NCBI GenBank assembly: GCA_002812745.2
Contig: NCSJ02000047.1
Location: forward strand, 119,510 to 183,509
Origin: Scytalidium lignicola
Taxonomy: Eukaryota; Ascomycota; Leotiomycetes
Direction of reading: 5' to 3'
Length of the DNA stretch: 64,000 nucleotides
The notes below the pieces were generated by a model, which did no database searches, was not told where the DNA came from, and saw only the letters and a list, made by a program, of their open reading frames with translations. Positions 34,178-46,045 of this stretch are shown here, piece after piece (the stretch's first letter is position 1; the number at the start of each line of letters is the position of its first letter). The position numbers were made by a program, and so were the translations under genes.

Positions 34178-37100
34178 ATGCCCCACCCCGTTTCGCCTCC
34201 CCGCGAACAACCCACCATGATTTCGAAATCCGAGACTCCCGCGCCAACACAGGCAGAGATGACTTCAATTTTAGATGCCGTCTTTAATGCGCCAACATCT
34301 GCTTCCTCGATTGACGCTTCATACGCTCTCTGTGAGACGCTGCTGAATTCTACCGGATTCCGAGGGATGAGAGACTATGGTATTATCGCCGAAATCAAGA
34401 AGGCTGCTGCTGATAAGAAGAGCGGCGCAAAGAGAGAGAGCGCTCAGAACTTACTTGGAGCACTCTTTGAACGATTCCCACCTCGCCAGAGGATTAGTGA
34501 GGTTATCCTTATGCTTGATGGCGGCCTAGTGCCATGCGCTCTCGATGCCCTAGCAGACAAAGGTGCTGTTGTGCGTGATGCAGCACAATATGGTCTTGAC
34601 TCCCTGTTCTCGAATCTCAGTGCCGAGGCTATGGTTGCTGGTCTCCTTCCTGTTCTGAGTGCATATCTTGCAAAACGATCTGGAAAGTGGCAGGGAACAG
34701 TCGGAGCCTATAAGTTGCTGCAGAAGATGGCCGATAAGGCGAAGCTGACTGCTGACGGTACCAAAGAGCAAGCAATCGAGAAGGATACTCTTCGTGATGC
34801 AATGGGAACCAAACTTGCTGGATTGATCCCGATTGTTGAGGCCGGTATGCACGATCTAAAGGCTGAGGTGGAGAAGCAAGCCGTTACTACCATGAACTCC
34901 TTAACAACTCTCCTTTCTAACGATGATGTTGCGCCGCGTATCCCGCTCTTGATTGATACGATGCAACACCCTTCTACCGAGACTCTCCAAAAAGCAATCC
35001 ATGCTCTTTCCCAGACAACATTCGTTGCTATTGTCACATCACCAGTCCTCGCTCTTCTTACACCTCTGCTTGAGCGATCTCTCAATACACCTACAACCGC
35101 GCAAGAAGTTTTGAGACAAACTGTAGTAGTTGTGGAGAACTTGACCAAGCTAGTTCACGACCCAGTTGAAGCTCGCACTTTCCTGCCCAAACTGAAACCT
35201 GGTGTTAAGGGTGTTCAAGACCGAGCCTCGTTGCCTGAAGTTCGGGAAATTGCAACCCGCGCTATCAATGTTATTGACATGGCTATGGGTGAAGATGACG
35301 GCAGTACGACAGAGGGAATAATTACCCCAATAACAGCCGATGATGTGGCAAAGGTTCTTGAGGCTGAGATCAAGAAGAATGGCGGTCTTGTTGGAGATCT
35401 TGATGTCTTCAAGTTGGCCAGACCATACATCTGTAGTATGGTAGCTGAAGATGCCACTCACAGACAAGTTGCACGGATCTCAGCACGAATAAGTCCCTAT
35501 TTGCAGCAGCTAATGCATGTACCTGAATCTGCAGAGACCGTTGGGGCTGCGGTGCAGCAGTTTTATTTGGAAGAAGATCATCGCAAGTACGGACAACCTA
35601 TCAAGGAGGATGATGGTGAAATTGAAATTGTCAACACTGATTTCTCATTGGCATACGGTGGTATGCTTTTGCTTTCGCATACCAATCTTCGCCTCTTAAA
35701 GGGGCACAGATACGGTCTATGCGGTCGTAATGGTGCTGGAAAGTCAACTCTCATGCGTAGTATCGCAAATGGAAAACTGGAAGGCTTCCCGAGCCAGGAT
35801 GTTCTTCGCACATGCTTTGTAGAGCATAACCAAGGCGAAGATGCGGATATTAGCATTCTTAAATTCGTAGCAAAGGATCCCGAAATTGCCAAGGAGGGCA
35901 TGGAGCGCATCTCCGAGGTTTTAGCAGAAGTTGGATTTACGGCTGGTCCTGAAGGTAGACAATCTGAGAAAGTTGGATCTTTGTCCGGTGGTTGGAAGAT
36001 GAAATTGGCTTTGGCAAGAGCTATGTTGATGAAAGCCGACGTTCTCCTGCTCGATGAACCTACCAATCACTTGGACGTCGCCAATGTCAAATGGTTACAG
36101 GAGTATCTCAAAACGCACACTGAGATTACTAGTTTGATCGTCAGTCACGACTCAGGCTTCCTAGATGAGGTCTGCACAGACATCTATCACTATGAGCCGA
36201 ACAAGAAGCTTGCATGTTATGCTGGGAATCTCGCCGAATTCGTTAAAAAGAGACCTGAAGCGAAAAGCTACTATACTTTATCTGCCTCCAACGTTCAATT
36301 TAAGTTCCCACCTCCAGGAATCCTCACGGGTGTGAAGTCAAACACTAGGGCTATTCTTCGAATGACGAACTGCTCCTATACCTATCCTGGATCATCCAAA
36401 CCATCACTTTATGATGTCTCATGCCAACTATCTCTCTCATCACGAACTGCCATCATTGGTGGCAATGGTGCAGGAAAATCTACTCTTATTAAGTTGCTCA
36501 CTGGCGAAACTATCCCTACTACTGGCAGGGTTGAGAAGCATCCCAATCTTCGGATTGGCTATATTAAGCAACATGCTTTGGAGCACGTCGAAATGCATTT
36601 AGAGAAAACGCCAAATCAATACCTCCAATGGCGATATGCCAATGGCGATGATCGAGAAGTTCACATGAAGCAAACACGTATTCTCTCCGAGGAAGATAAA
36701 CAGCAAATGGAGAAGATGGTTGATCTCGGAGATGGAATGGGAGCAAAAAAAATTGAAGCCATCATTGGTCGACAAAAGTGGAAGAAGAGTTTCCAGTATG
36801 AGATCAAATGGCTTAACATGCTACCAAAGTATAACTCTCAGATTTCCCGGGAAACATTGGTTGAGCTCGGCTTCACCAAGATGATCCAAGAGTTTGATGA
36901 TCACGAAGCATCCCGTGAAGGTCTTGGTTTCAGAGAGCTCTCACCAAAGGTCATCTCAAAGCACTTTGAGGATCTCGGTCTTGATCCAGAAATTGCCAAT
37001 CACAACGAAATCAGTGGTCTTTCTGGTGGTCAAAAAGTCAAAGTCGTCCTCGCTGGAGCCATGTGGAACAACCCCCATCTCCTCGTTCTCGATGAACCAA

Positions 37101-37596
37101 CTAACTTCTTGGACCGAGATTCTCTCGGTGGTCTGGCCGTTGCCATCCGTGACTTCAAGGGTGGTGTCGTTATGATATCCCATAACGAAGAATTTGTCGG
37201 CGCCCTCTGTCCGGAGCACTGGTACGTAGCTGATGGACGCGTCACGCACAAGGGCCATAGCGCCGTTGCCATGGATCGGTTCGAGGACAACTCCCGCCCA
37301 GGCAGTGGAATTAACAGCAGTGTTGCCAGCAGTGTAGTCAGCAGCGCCACTGCTAGTGCCGTCAACAGCGGCGTAGAAGACAACGGAGGAGAGAGCTTGA
37401 ACTTCAAGTCCAAGAAGAAGAAGAAGATGACAAAGAAGGAGGCGAAGGAACGTGAGGTTAGAAGGCGGTTGAGACATATTGAGTGGCTTAATTCTCCGAA
37501 AGGTACGATTCCCTTCCTACTTTAACTCATATACGCAAGATTATTAACGTTTTACCAGGCACTCCTCACCCAGCGGACACTGATGATGAGTCTTAA
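34178..37596 (+). CDS. TEF3: Translation elongation factor 3 (ABC-F ATPase)
   Basis: Fungal EF3, about 1,120 aa, in two exons: 34178-37502 and a 38-nt last exon 37559-37596. It is a ribosome-bound ATPase that helps E-site tRNA release and works with EF1A in the cytosol. The N-terminal third is HEAT-like helical repeats (residues 60-350). ABC domain 1 has the Walker A GRNGAGKST (near 514), signature LSGGW (near 600) and LLLDEPTNHLD. ABC domain 2 has GGNGAGKST (near 762), LSGGQ (near 947) and LVLDEPTNFLD, interrupted by the chromodomain-like insert around WKKSFQYEIKWL. The tail is lysine-rich (KSKKKKKMTKKEAKER). It is slightly longer than yeast EF3 (about 1,044 aa), partly from an N-terminal extension of about 35 residues; the next in-frame ATG is at 34217. 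Confidence 0.97.
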
Positions 37597-38161
37597 TGTA
37601 TTTTCTTTCTGTCTTTGAATGATGATATTGTTGAATTACTTTTTATGACGAAATGGGAGAGAAAAAACACACATGCCTGCATATATACCTTGAGGGACTT
37701 TTGAGATGAAAAATCAGGCAGGGTACATATTATATATAAAATCGATAGAACGTGAGGGTTTTACCTTTTTNCTTCTTGAGACTAAAAGAAAAAGATGGGC
37801 GTTTTTGTCTTCTTCTTGCATTTTATAGACTGGTTTGGCTTAGATTTTTCCTTTGGAGGCTATAATTCAGGGTTTTCTTCTTCTTTTGGGAGAGGGCTTT
37901 CCTTTGTGGTTACTTCTCCACATTGTTTGGAGATCAAATCCCCCGTTAGGGAATATAGAAATACAGATTCAATAAAAATGTGTAATCTGTTACCATTAGT
38001 CTTGAGGATTTTGATGCCATTGATTCTACTGTGCATGAATACATGCATGTAGCTCAACAATCAAATGTACAGTACAGGGCCCAGAATCCGCTATGCAATA
38101 AGGCATTCCTCATATCTCTTTCCTCACATAAAGTAAATTCATCTTTTCTCCCTGCCCTATT
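37597..38161. other. Convergent spacer, EF3 / carboxylesterase
   Basis: About 560 bp, 3' regions of two convergent genes. T-rich with an N at 37771. No gene recognised. Confidence 0.55.
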
Positions 38162-40068
38162 TTAATTATGCAAACTAATCCGTCCACCAGCAAGCTGTCC
38201 CGAAGCAGCAAGTAAATCAGCCCACTTCATCCCATCCAAGGCCTTCCACTGCCTAACCCGCCTTCGCGCCTCAAACTCTTCCTGATCCACGATTCCCACA
38301 CGTCCATACGGCCCAAATCCCATGCGCTCGTTACCATCCCACGGCGCCTCCCCACTCACGAACGTCACCCAACTATCTCGAATTGCCTTACTTACCTTCA
38401 TGGCAGCCTTGGTGAAACTTAGGTCGTAGTTACCCCATAGCAAGATCAGATCAAGAGCGTGGTGGCAGCGCGCGGATGATTGCCAAGGATTCGGTTCGTC
38501 GATCAGGTACCGGTACGTCTTGCGGCCCTGAGCACGACGGTTGACGGCCATCTGCTCGACTGGACGGGCGAAGCGCACGTCTTGGATGAAATCGAGGGCG
38601 CCTAGTGTAGTTGGGGTGGAGCGCGTGGGAGATATATTGTAGAGATGTTTCAGGAGGTCTGCTTGGTCTTTGGGGAGGTTATCTCCGAATGCTTTTGTGA
38701 TGAAGGCTGGACCTGCGGCTTCGACTCCATTACGCCAGATTACGGACTTTTTGTATTAGAATGTCAGTTGAGATGTTGGTTGGTGGAGAGTGAAGGGCAN
38801 TAAGAGAGAGAGAGAGAGAAAGGATGGGGGTAAAACAAACCTCATATTCGCAATCCCCAATAAGCATCTCCTCCACAACTGAATCGCGCTCGGTCCATCC
38901 GATTAAATCTGGCTCCTCTTGAATCCATAAAGTATTGATGTTTGAGTCCGCGAGCTGCGCCAATAGCATCTCAGATGGAGCGTCATCTAAGGACAATCCA
39001 TGTTTCTCTTGAATTGCCTTCCTTAACATAGCAATCATCCCATCTCCTCGAGCTTGGGGTAGAGGGAGAGAGAGGGATAAGGTTCCAGATTGCAGTATCG
39101 CGCGCTTTACAGAGGCACCGGTACTGATATGGGCGTGAACATAGATAGCACCAGCACTTTCTCCTGCGAGAGTTATGTTGTCCTATATTTTGGGGATTCT
39201 GAGTTAGCAGCGTATTTTATTAAAACGAAATCAAATTTACGGCATACCTTGTCACCACCAAAGCCCTCGATATGCTTTCTCACCCATTCGACAGCCAATC
39301 TCTGGTCTTTAAGTGCTAGATTCTTCTCGGTTTGATCTCCGAAACCGAAGATATTGAGTCTGTAGTTAAAGGTTACGATAATCATGGGCTTGTTCAACGT
39401 GACTGAATGAGCGACTAAGGAAGTCGGATCTAAAGTTGGTCAGTATGAGTGATACGACCTTTTTAAAACAGCTCTCTTACCTGAGCCTTTATGAGCAAGT
39501 GGTAGATAACTAACAACCTGCGAGCCTCCTAAGACGGTGGTTAGCCACATTTGACTTCCAAGCAAAGCTGATCATATACTCTATTTCAGAGCATAATTCA
39601 TTATTACCATAGATCCAAACCAACACAGGAAGTAGCCCTTTCCCACGCCCCTCTCCAGAAGGTGCCGAGACATTGAGATTTAAGCACTTGAACTCATCCT
39701 CTTCAAATCTCTGTGGCACTGGGGTCTCTCCAGGGAGATCCGGAATGCGCAGCATATGTTCCACCTCAACATAGTTCTGTGGGCATTGGGGACTGAATGA
39801 TTTCGCGGATTAGTATGGCATATCTTTCTACGCTCCACAACCCACCAACTAGGAGAATGTCAGATAGGTAATTGCACGCTACATACCCGAACTTAGAGCA
39901 ATCCAGCTTTTCATTGTTCCAGTCATCCACCAACTCGGACTTCCTGAACCGCTGTGCTATCTTGCCGTATGGGATGCCTCTGTAATGCGTAACGGGGATG
40001 CCATTGGACGTAGATTCCGTGCCGTGCAACTCGGCCTTCAATGTTGGATGCGTGAGGACGCTCGCCAT
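38162..40068 (-). CDS. Type-B carboxylesterase/lipase
   Basis: Alpha/beta hydrolase of the carboxylesterase type B family, about 507 aa, in six exons: 40068-39887, 39792-39608, 39528-39481, 39429-39248, 39182-38841 and 38746-38162. It has the early HYRGIPYG segment, the oxyanion-hole region WIYGGSQ, YRLNIFGF, the nucleophile elbow GESAGA and a C-terminal catalytic His candidate (CHHALDL). There is no signal peptide, so it is probably intracellular. The last intron (38840-38747) carries a GA-repeat and an N; it does not affect coding. The oxyanion loop is shorter than the usual GGGF. Substrate unknown. Confidence 0.87.
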
Positions 40069-41277
40069 GATACCTACTTTCCACCACGGCAAAACGCAAT
40101 TCGGCTTCAACGACAACGTAAGGGAGTGTAGTCTGACTCTCCGGCACAATCAATATATATCCACGAACTACCTCAAATTAGTGGAACGTTTTAAACTTAG
40201 TTAAACTGTCAACATAAGACCAAAAAAATTTTAAATCGAATGAAACCTCCTCTTTTTATCCGTATTTCCCTAGGTTCGAGAGAGACAGAGAGGCGCCCGC
40301 AAAGAGATACCTGTTTAGAATAGAGCGTACCTTAAAAGTACCTAATTACCCCACCAAGAGCTACCCTTAAACACTTCTATGTGGGGTCCCAGAAACAACC
40401 CGCTACAGCAGAGTCTATTCGTGACAAGCAATTAAAACAGTGAGAGAAGCAAAGAACTCATTTGATCTTTTCAAACCCAAAAAAAANCTAGGAATGATCA
40501 AAAGAGAGACCGAGAGAAGGAGAAGGACAGAATATCTACTTCCAACTTGAACAAATACTATGCACACATGTAAATTACAGTACGCTATCTACCTTAAAAA
40601 NCGCCCATCAGCGCCAGAAGAGGAAAATGCATTAGCTGTAACTAGAGAGTAATAAGTCATGCATTAAATTATAACTAGATAGTAATAACTAATTATTAAT
40701 TGTAACTAACTTAAATAGAGAGTAATAAGTGATCATTAATTATAACTAGAGAGTAAATAACTTGTACAGTACAGTACAGTACAGTATTGACTTCTCTTGT
40801 AAAGACGGATGATGTCTTTGCCGCAGAATCCCAGGCGCGGGACAAAAAAAAGGGCAAAATTGTGCATTTGGGTATTCACCGATCGATCGCGCGCACACAC
40901 CCCCTTCCTTGGTGCTTTCACCCCACCCCACCCCACCCCTCCCTTATGTCAGACGACTGAACAATGCGATGCGATGCGATGTTCATGCGACATAATTTAT
41001 CAAAAACACAATGTACATTGTTTGATTGTAGTTTTTACTGAACAAAGATCGCACATAAACGAGATGCGCCAAGCAACAATGTAGTGTAACGTTAACGACA
41101 CACAACATCAGATTCGTTGTTGGTATTCCATTTATCTTAGATACAGCTATTCGGAATTCTCATAAGAGAAACATTTTAGGAGAGCAAATTCTGTCAAGGA
41201 TATGTGATGACTTCTTCCCCTCCCTCCTACATTCATTTCAAACAAAAGCTTTCCAATCTCGTGACTCGTGATATAAT
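40069..41277. other. Intergenic with simple and tandem repeats
   Basis: About 1.2 kb. It carries Ns at 40487 and 40601, a degenerate tandem array (40635-40760), a (GTACA)n tract, CCCCA repeats near 40921-40939 and GCGAT repeats near 40966-40982. The small open frames here are low-complexity artefacts. Confidence 0.6.
40635..40760. repeat. Degenerate tandem repeat, unit roughly 40 bp
   Basis: The block TAACTAGAGAGTAATAAGT plus ATTAATTA-like sequence recurs about three to four times with changes, followed at once by four copies of a GTACA unit (about 40763-40786). Confidence 0.65.
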
Positions 41278-42965
41278 TTATGCGCTTCCATTCCCAATCT
41301 TCAACCCCTTAGCCTTAGCCAGAATCTCATTAACCTCCTTCTCGTGCGAGCTGAAGTTGTCTACCAGGTTATCCCACATCTTAGGTTCGTGTTCGTGCTT
41401 CTTCGGACTGGTCCACGCATAATTGGTAATAGTAAATGGTCGGGAGCTCTCGAACATGAAGGCAATGCTGCCCTTGGAGATTTGCATCTCGGGAGGTGGC
41501 TGCGCGCTCGCAGCCTTGAACTCTTCGTACGCCACACCATGAGGCACCATGCCGCACTCGAAGCTGATGGAGCCTGGCCGGAAAGCGTCGGAGCGTCCAC
41601 CGTACTCGCCGTAGATGAGACCCATCAGCTCGCTGGCTACGTTTCGGTGGTAGTAAGGTGGTCGGTAGGTGTGGCTGGCAACATCCCAGCGTGGAGAAAA
41701 GATCAAGAAGTCAGCGAGAGGAGCGGTAAGATCACGGGATTTGGCTGTCAAGATGCAGAAGATGGAAGGGTCGATATGGTCTACGGAGATGGATCCCACG
41801 TTGACAAACTTGGTTAGGTCATACTTGTATGGAACCTGCGAGGGGTGTGTTAGTTAGTGTTTAAATATATAGAAGTATATGAAGAAAACCTGGAGTGTGT
41901 AAGACTTACGTAGTTTCCATGCCATGCCACAACGTCAAATGGTGAATGACCTTGTGTACTCTTGAAAAATTTCCCTCCCAACTTATACACAATCTCCCAT
42001 CTCTCTTTCTTAATTTCATACTTAGCCTTGGGGTGCAGGAAATCTCTTGCGTTGGCCAAACCATTAGAACCAAGAGGTCCCAACTCAGGAAGCTCGAAGT
42101 TTGAACCCCAGACCTCCAAGATATAGCCTCTAACCGGTCCATCAGGAAGAGAAACTCGGAATCTCTGGCCCCGCTGAATGACGCAGATCTCACCCGGTTG
42201 CACGAAAAGCGGACCGAATTCAGTCTGAATATCTAGACTTCCTTGCTGTGGAACAATCATCCAGTCTCCGTCGGAGTTTACGAATGCTTTCTGCTCCATA
42301 CTGGTGTTTGCTAGGTATACATGGGTTGCAAGGCCTTCTCGGAGGGTTGGGTCACCAGATCCAGCCACTGTCTTGAGTCCAGAAATGAAGTCGACCTTGC
42401 CATCAGTTGGGATATCGAATGGCGACCAAGCCAATTGTGTTGGAGAGAGATGGACGCGGGGGTTAATTGGCATGAAGTTCGCTTCCGTATCTTTGTTGTC
42501 TGGTAAATCAGTCTGTTTACAGGATTTATGTTATTAATATAAACAAGGAAATTTTTGTATATTCAGAGTCCTAACTTACGAAGCCTTCGTGTGCTACAGC
42601 TGGTCGAGCACGATATAGCCATGCCTTCTTGTTGCTTGTGCGTGGAGCCACAAAGGCAGATCCCGTCATCTGCTCAGCGTAGAGACCGAAGCGCACACAT
42701 CTTGGGCTATTCTGTCCTTGGGGAATAGTCCCTGGAACTGCTTCTGACTCAAAACTGTTCCCAAATCCAGGCATATACTATAACCCCACTGTCAGCCACC
42801 TAAGATGCACCTTTTTTTNATTTTAAAAAAANTTAGAGATGCTTTACCTCATGCGGATCATTTTTTNCTCACGGCGAAGGATGGGATTTGGGCATCCTTC
42901 TGGGTCTCAGCCCAGTGGAAGATATTTTGGTAGTCATGCTTCTCAGCAGCTACTCCACCCGGCAT
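41278..42965 (-). CDS. hmgA: Homogentisate 1,2-dioxygenase
   Basis: About 491 aa in four exons: 42965-42848, 42777-42580, 42512-41910 and 41835-41278. It opens the aromatic ring of homogentisate to maleylacetoacetate in Phe/Tyr catabolism. Signatures are [31 protein letters not shown] and WLYRARP near the N-terminus. The C-terminal iron-site region has [18 protein letters not shown] (His and Glu ligands) and [11 protein letters not shown] (second His). An N at 42867 beside six A shifts exon 1; dropping it joins exon 1 to the rest. There are about 40 extra residues before the usual start. The familiar partners fumarylacetoacetase and maleylacetoacetate isomerase are not adjacent, so this may be a stand-alone or paralogous copy. 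Confidence 0.87.
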
Positions 42966-45900
42966 GTTGGAAGATGGTAATAGAAGAAAATAAACGTTGT
43001 TTTCAATGGTACACAGTCAACTACGGCTTTGAGCGGGAAAGGCAGGAGAAAGGAAAGGCAATGGGAGATGGCGTGAGATTTGAGGTATATGTAAGACGAG
43101 AAAAGAGAGAAAATAAAGAGATGAGGGAAGTCGAAAAGAAATATATTTCAGGGCAAGGTATTATTATTTGCTCTGGCGTAACGAGGAACAGCTCAGCTAC
43201 ACGTACCCACAGCGGGGAAGAACAACGCCACAGCCTAGTTGTAGAAGAAGCAGGGGAGCTTCGCGCATATCATCCGACCCTCCGCAGTGTCTGGACTCGG
43301 GAAAATCCCATCATCAAACGTCTTCCAAGCCCAAGCAGGCGCATCAAGGGCCTCTAGATGGAAACTTGAGGAAAACTGGCGTGTTCAATTGAAACTGGCC
43401 ATTCACCCCATACCATTTGCCGACTACTGGATGGGATCTCCCCGAGCTCTGATCATTGTTGTACCACAGTATCGTTTCAGTTCTTTTCGAGCATAGCATT
43501 ACGTTGTGTCCAAGTGCCGTGTGCCTTTCTCTTGCAGGTCAAGGTCAGTGCTGCAATCCGAGCAGAGCTGAGGTCTGGCAGCTGATGCTGACAGAGTCTT
43601 GACTAAAGGCATGGGTGATTGCATCTGTGTCTCCTCACGGCATCCTGACGCATCTTGAGATCTCAAAAAGTAAATTGGCATGATTGGCTAGGACAGGCTC
43701 CCGCGGGTGTACAAATGATGCACATTTGTTGTCCTGGCGAGGTACTGGTTTATGCGTTCGTTCTGGTATGTGCTGACTGGTCATTAATCAGTCAACAACT
43801 GGTTTATAGTTATAATTATAATTATTAACTCGTTATTAAAACTTGATACATGTACAGTAAAAATGAAGAGTTAAATTTGTAATATATAAAGTTTATAGAT
43901 AGTTACAGTTATTATATAAACTGGTGTTTGACTAGTTGATAATTAAGTCAGACCCGGTCAGACAAGCCAGTACATCATTACGACCCGGGCTTCCGTTCTC
44001 GTTGAAATTCCGAGCCCTTCGAGATCTTTGTGCTTATATCAGCAATAATACATCTCTCTAATGATGTATGTTTTGTTTGATATTTATCTGTGTAACGACT
44101 AAAATGGCAATAGCTAATGGCTAATAAACGCTGCTCTTTGAATTATTGTGGTGTGGTGGGGTAATATTCCTGCAGCGGCTTTCCCCACATAGCCGCCAAG
44201 CTCACACTGGTTTTATTGTGCTGTACCTTGCCTCTACTACAATACTCTAAAAAGTTTGAATCCAAAGAATAATATATTACTGTAGCATTTCAATTTCAAT
44301 TTCTATAAGGTGTAAGAACAAGGTATAGACAAGGAATAAAGATTCAAGCTGTTAGAAACAATAGTAAGCCGTAGGCGCGGAGAAGAGCGTGGTACATGAC
44401 GAGACATTGAAGCTCTGTTTTCCTTGAAAAGAATGTATCGTTCCTTATTTTCTCTGCCAAGCTTCCATTCTTCTCATTTTCTCATTTTTGTTGGGTTTAA
44501 TTGGTTGCACATTGTATTTCTGCGAAACCGGAAGAGCTCACTTGTATCACCTCGGACCCGTAAGCCATTTTGAACCACTTTTACAATTATCTCCGTTTTA
44601 GGAGAATGAAGGACAATATCCCTAAATATATAACTTTGGCCAGAGAGGCTTAAGCGACCAGGGATCCGAGGGAATAGAGCATGTTTGCGACTGCAGGTAC
44701 CATTACAAGTTGCATGGCCTCAGGGGTGCTTCTTTTCATCTGCAGGCAAAAGCCAACTACGTAACACAAAGATACGCAGATCTAATATACCAAAATCGGC
44801 CTTTGTGCAACATCGGTTCGACGTCGAATAGACCCTATCTCGCCTACATTTCTCCTCAATGAGCAGATCATTGCTGTTCAGAAAATGGGAGTGACTGTTT
44901 TTACTACTAAGAGCCTGTACTATGAAAATTATAGTCAAAGATCTTATGAACTTGGAAGGTTCTGCAGTGTTGTGCTCTCACAATGCTAGAATGTCCATGA
45001 TTGACTCTATCTCTCGGTCACTAGGATCTTACATTCTGTATTGCTTGCTTCACTACTGCTTTGTTGTTAAGAATAGAATCATAGCAGTCAAGGATAGCCG
45101 AAGGAGAAGAGAAGAGTATTGACGACTTTTAGTGAAGATCTTGAATTGGAGGCAGGGCAGTATTATTTGTTTCAGGGAGATACCCCCCGTGGCTCCCAGT
45201 CGAGTGCATCAATATAATTACACTAATCTTCGCTCCTTGTCCTCGAGATTTGGTACCTTTACTTATCCCCTTCTAGCTCTTTGCGCATAGCAATTATTTC
45301 TAAGCACAGTGTGGTGAGCTTGACAACGAGCCGAGGTAATCCATAAAATGGATCATCGTTTCCCGTCAAACAATTACTGGGCTGTATACTGGCAAGGTGT
45401 AAATGTACCCAACATGTTGCACTTAACAACCGTATATGGACATATCTAGTCTTATATATTTCTCTTCCCTCTTATAGGAAGGTAACCTCGTTATGCGTTA
45501 TGCCGAGCTCGGAGTCACAAATTCGGCAAGAAGTATTTTGTGACTAATCGTCGACTGTATATGAAGCCTAAAAGTTAAGGCTGAGATCAGTTCAAACTCA
45601 AATATGTGAAACTTGGTGTAAATAAAGCAACATGAGTCGTGCTTAGAAAAAAAAAATGCAAGGGACAAATGAATAACAGTATCCGCTGGACCTGGCGAGT
45701 GAGAGCGCGGCTCGCCTCGGCTAAAGCGAATGAAAGCCGCCCTCCAACGACGTCAGCGCCTGGTACCGGCGGCCGGACATCCTCGGCTCAAGCTCTCAAG
45801 CCAATCCCATGCGCGCTCGTCCTCATACAGCAACTCGTGGGCTCGAAAATATCCGCAAAAAATCCGCAGCTTCCTTTGTTTGTTGGCTTCCGGTCAGACG

Positions 45901-46045
45901 GAGTTCTTCTCATCTTAAAGGCCTTCTTTCATCATCCTCTCCTCCAAATTCTGTCTTGCTCCTGCGAATCTTCCGACGCTCAATCTCAAAATTAACTCTC
46001 CCCAGCTTATCACTACCCCACAGTCTACCCCGGTGGAGCTCCGCA
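42966..46045. other. Long gene-poor region
   Basis: About 3.1 kb. AT-rich in the middle (43800-43920), with no convincing coding region. Short frames at 43168-43392, 44720-44938 and 44922-45122 resemble nothing. It contains copy B of the dispersed repeat. The citrate synthase promoter and 5' leader should lie in the last 400-500 bp, which are more GC-rich. Confidence 0.55.
44585..44619 (+). repeat. Dispersed repeat, copy B
   Basis: Matches 19502-19550 with one substitution and without its 12-bp insertion. Both copies are in intergenic DNA and have a GAGGGRATAG-like block nearby. Confidence 0.6.

Noticed and set aside
35578..36066. Long antisense ORFs inside EF3
   Set aside because: Shadows of a strongly coding sense strand with clear ABC motifs.
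42839..43681. Cluster of short ORFs upstream of homogentisate dioxygenase
   Set aside because: They overlap its first exon antisense or have no family character; one contains an N artefact.
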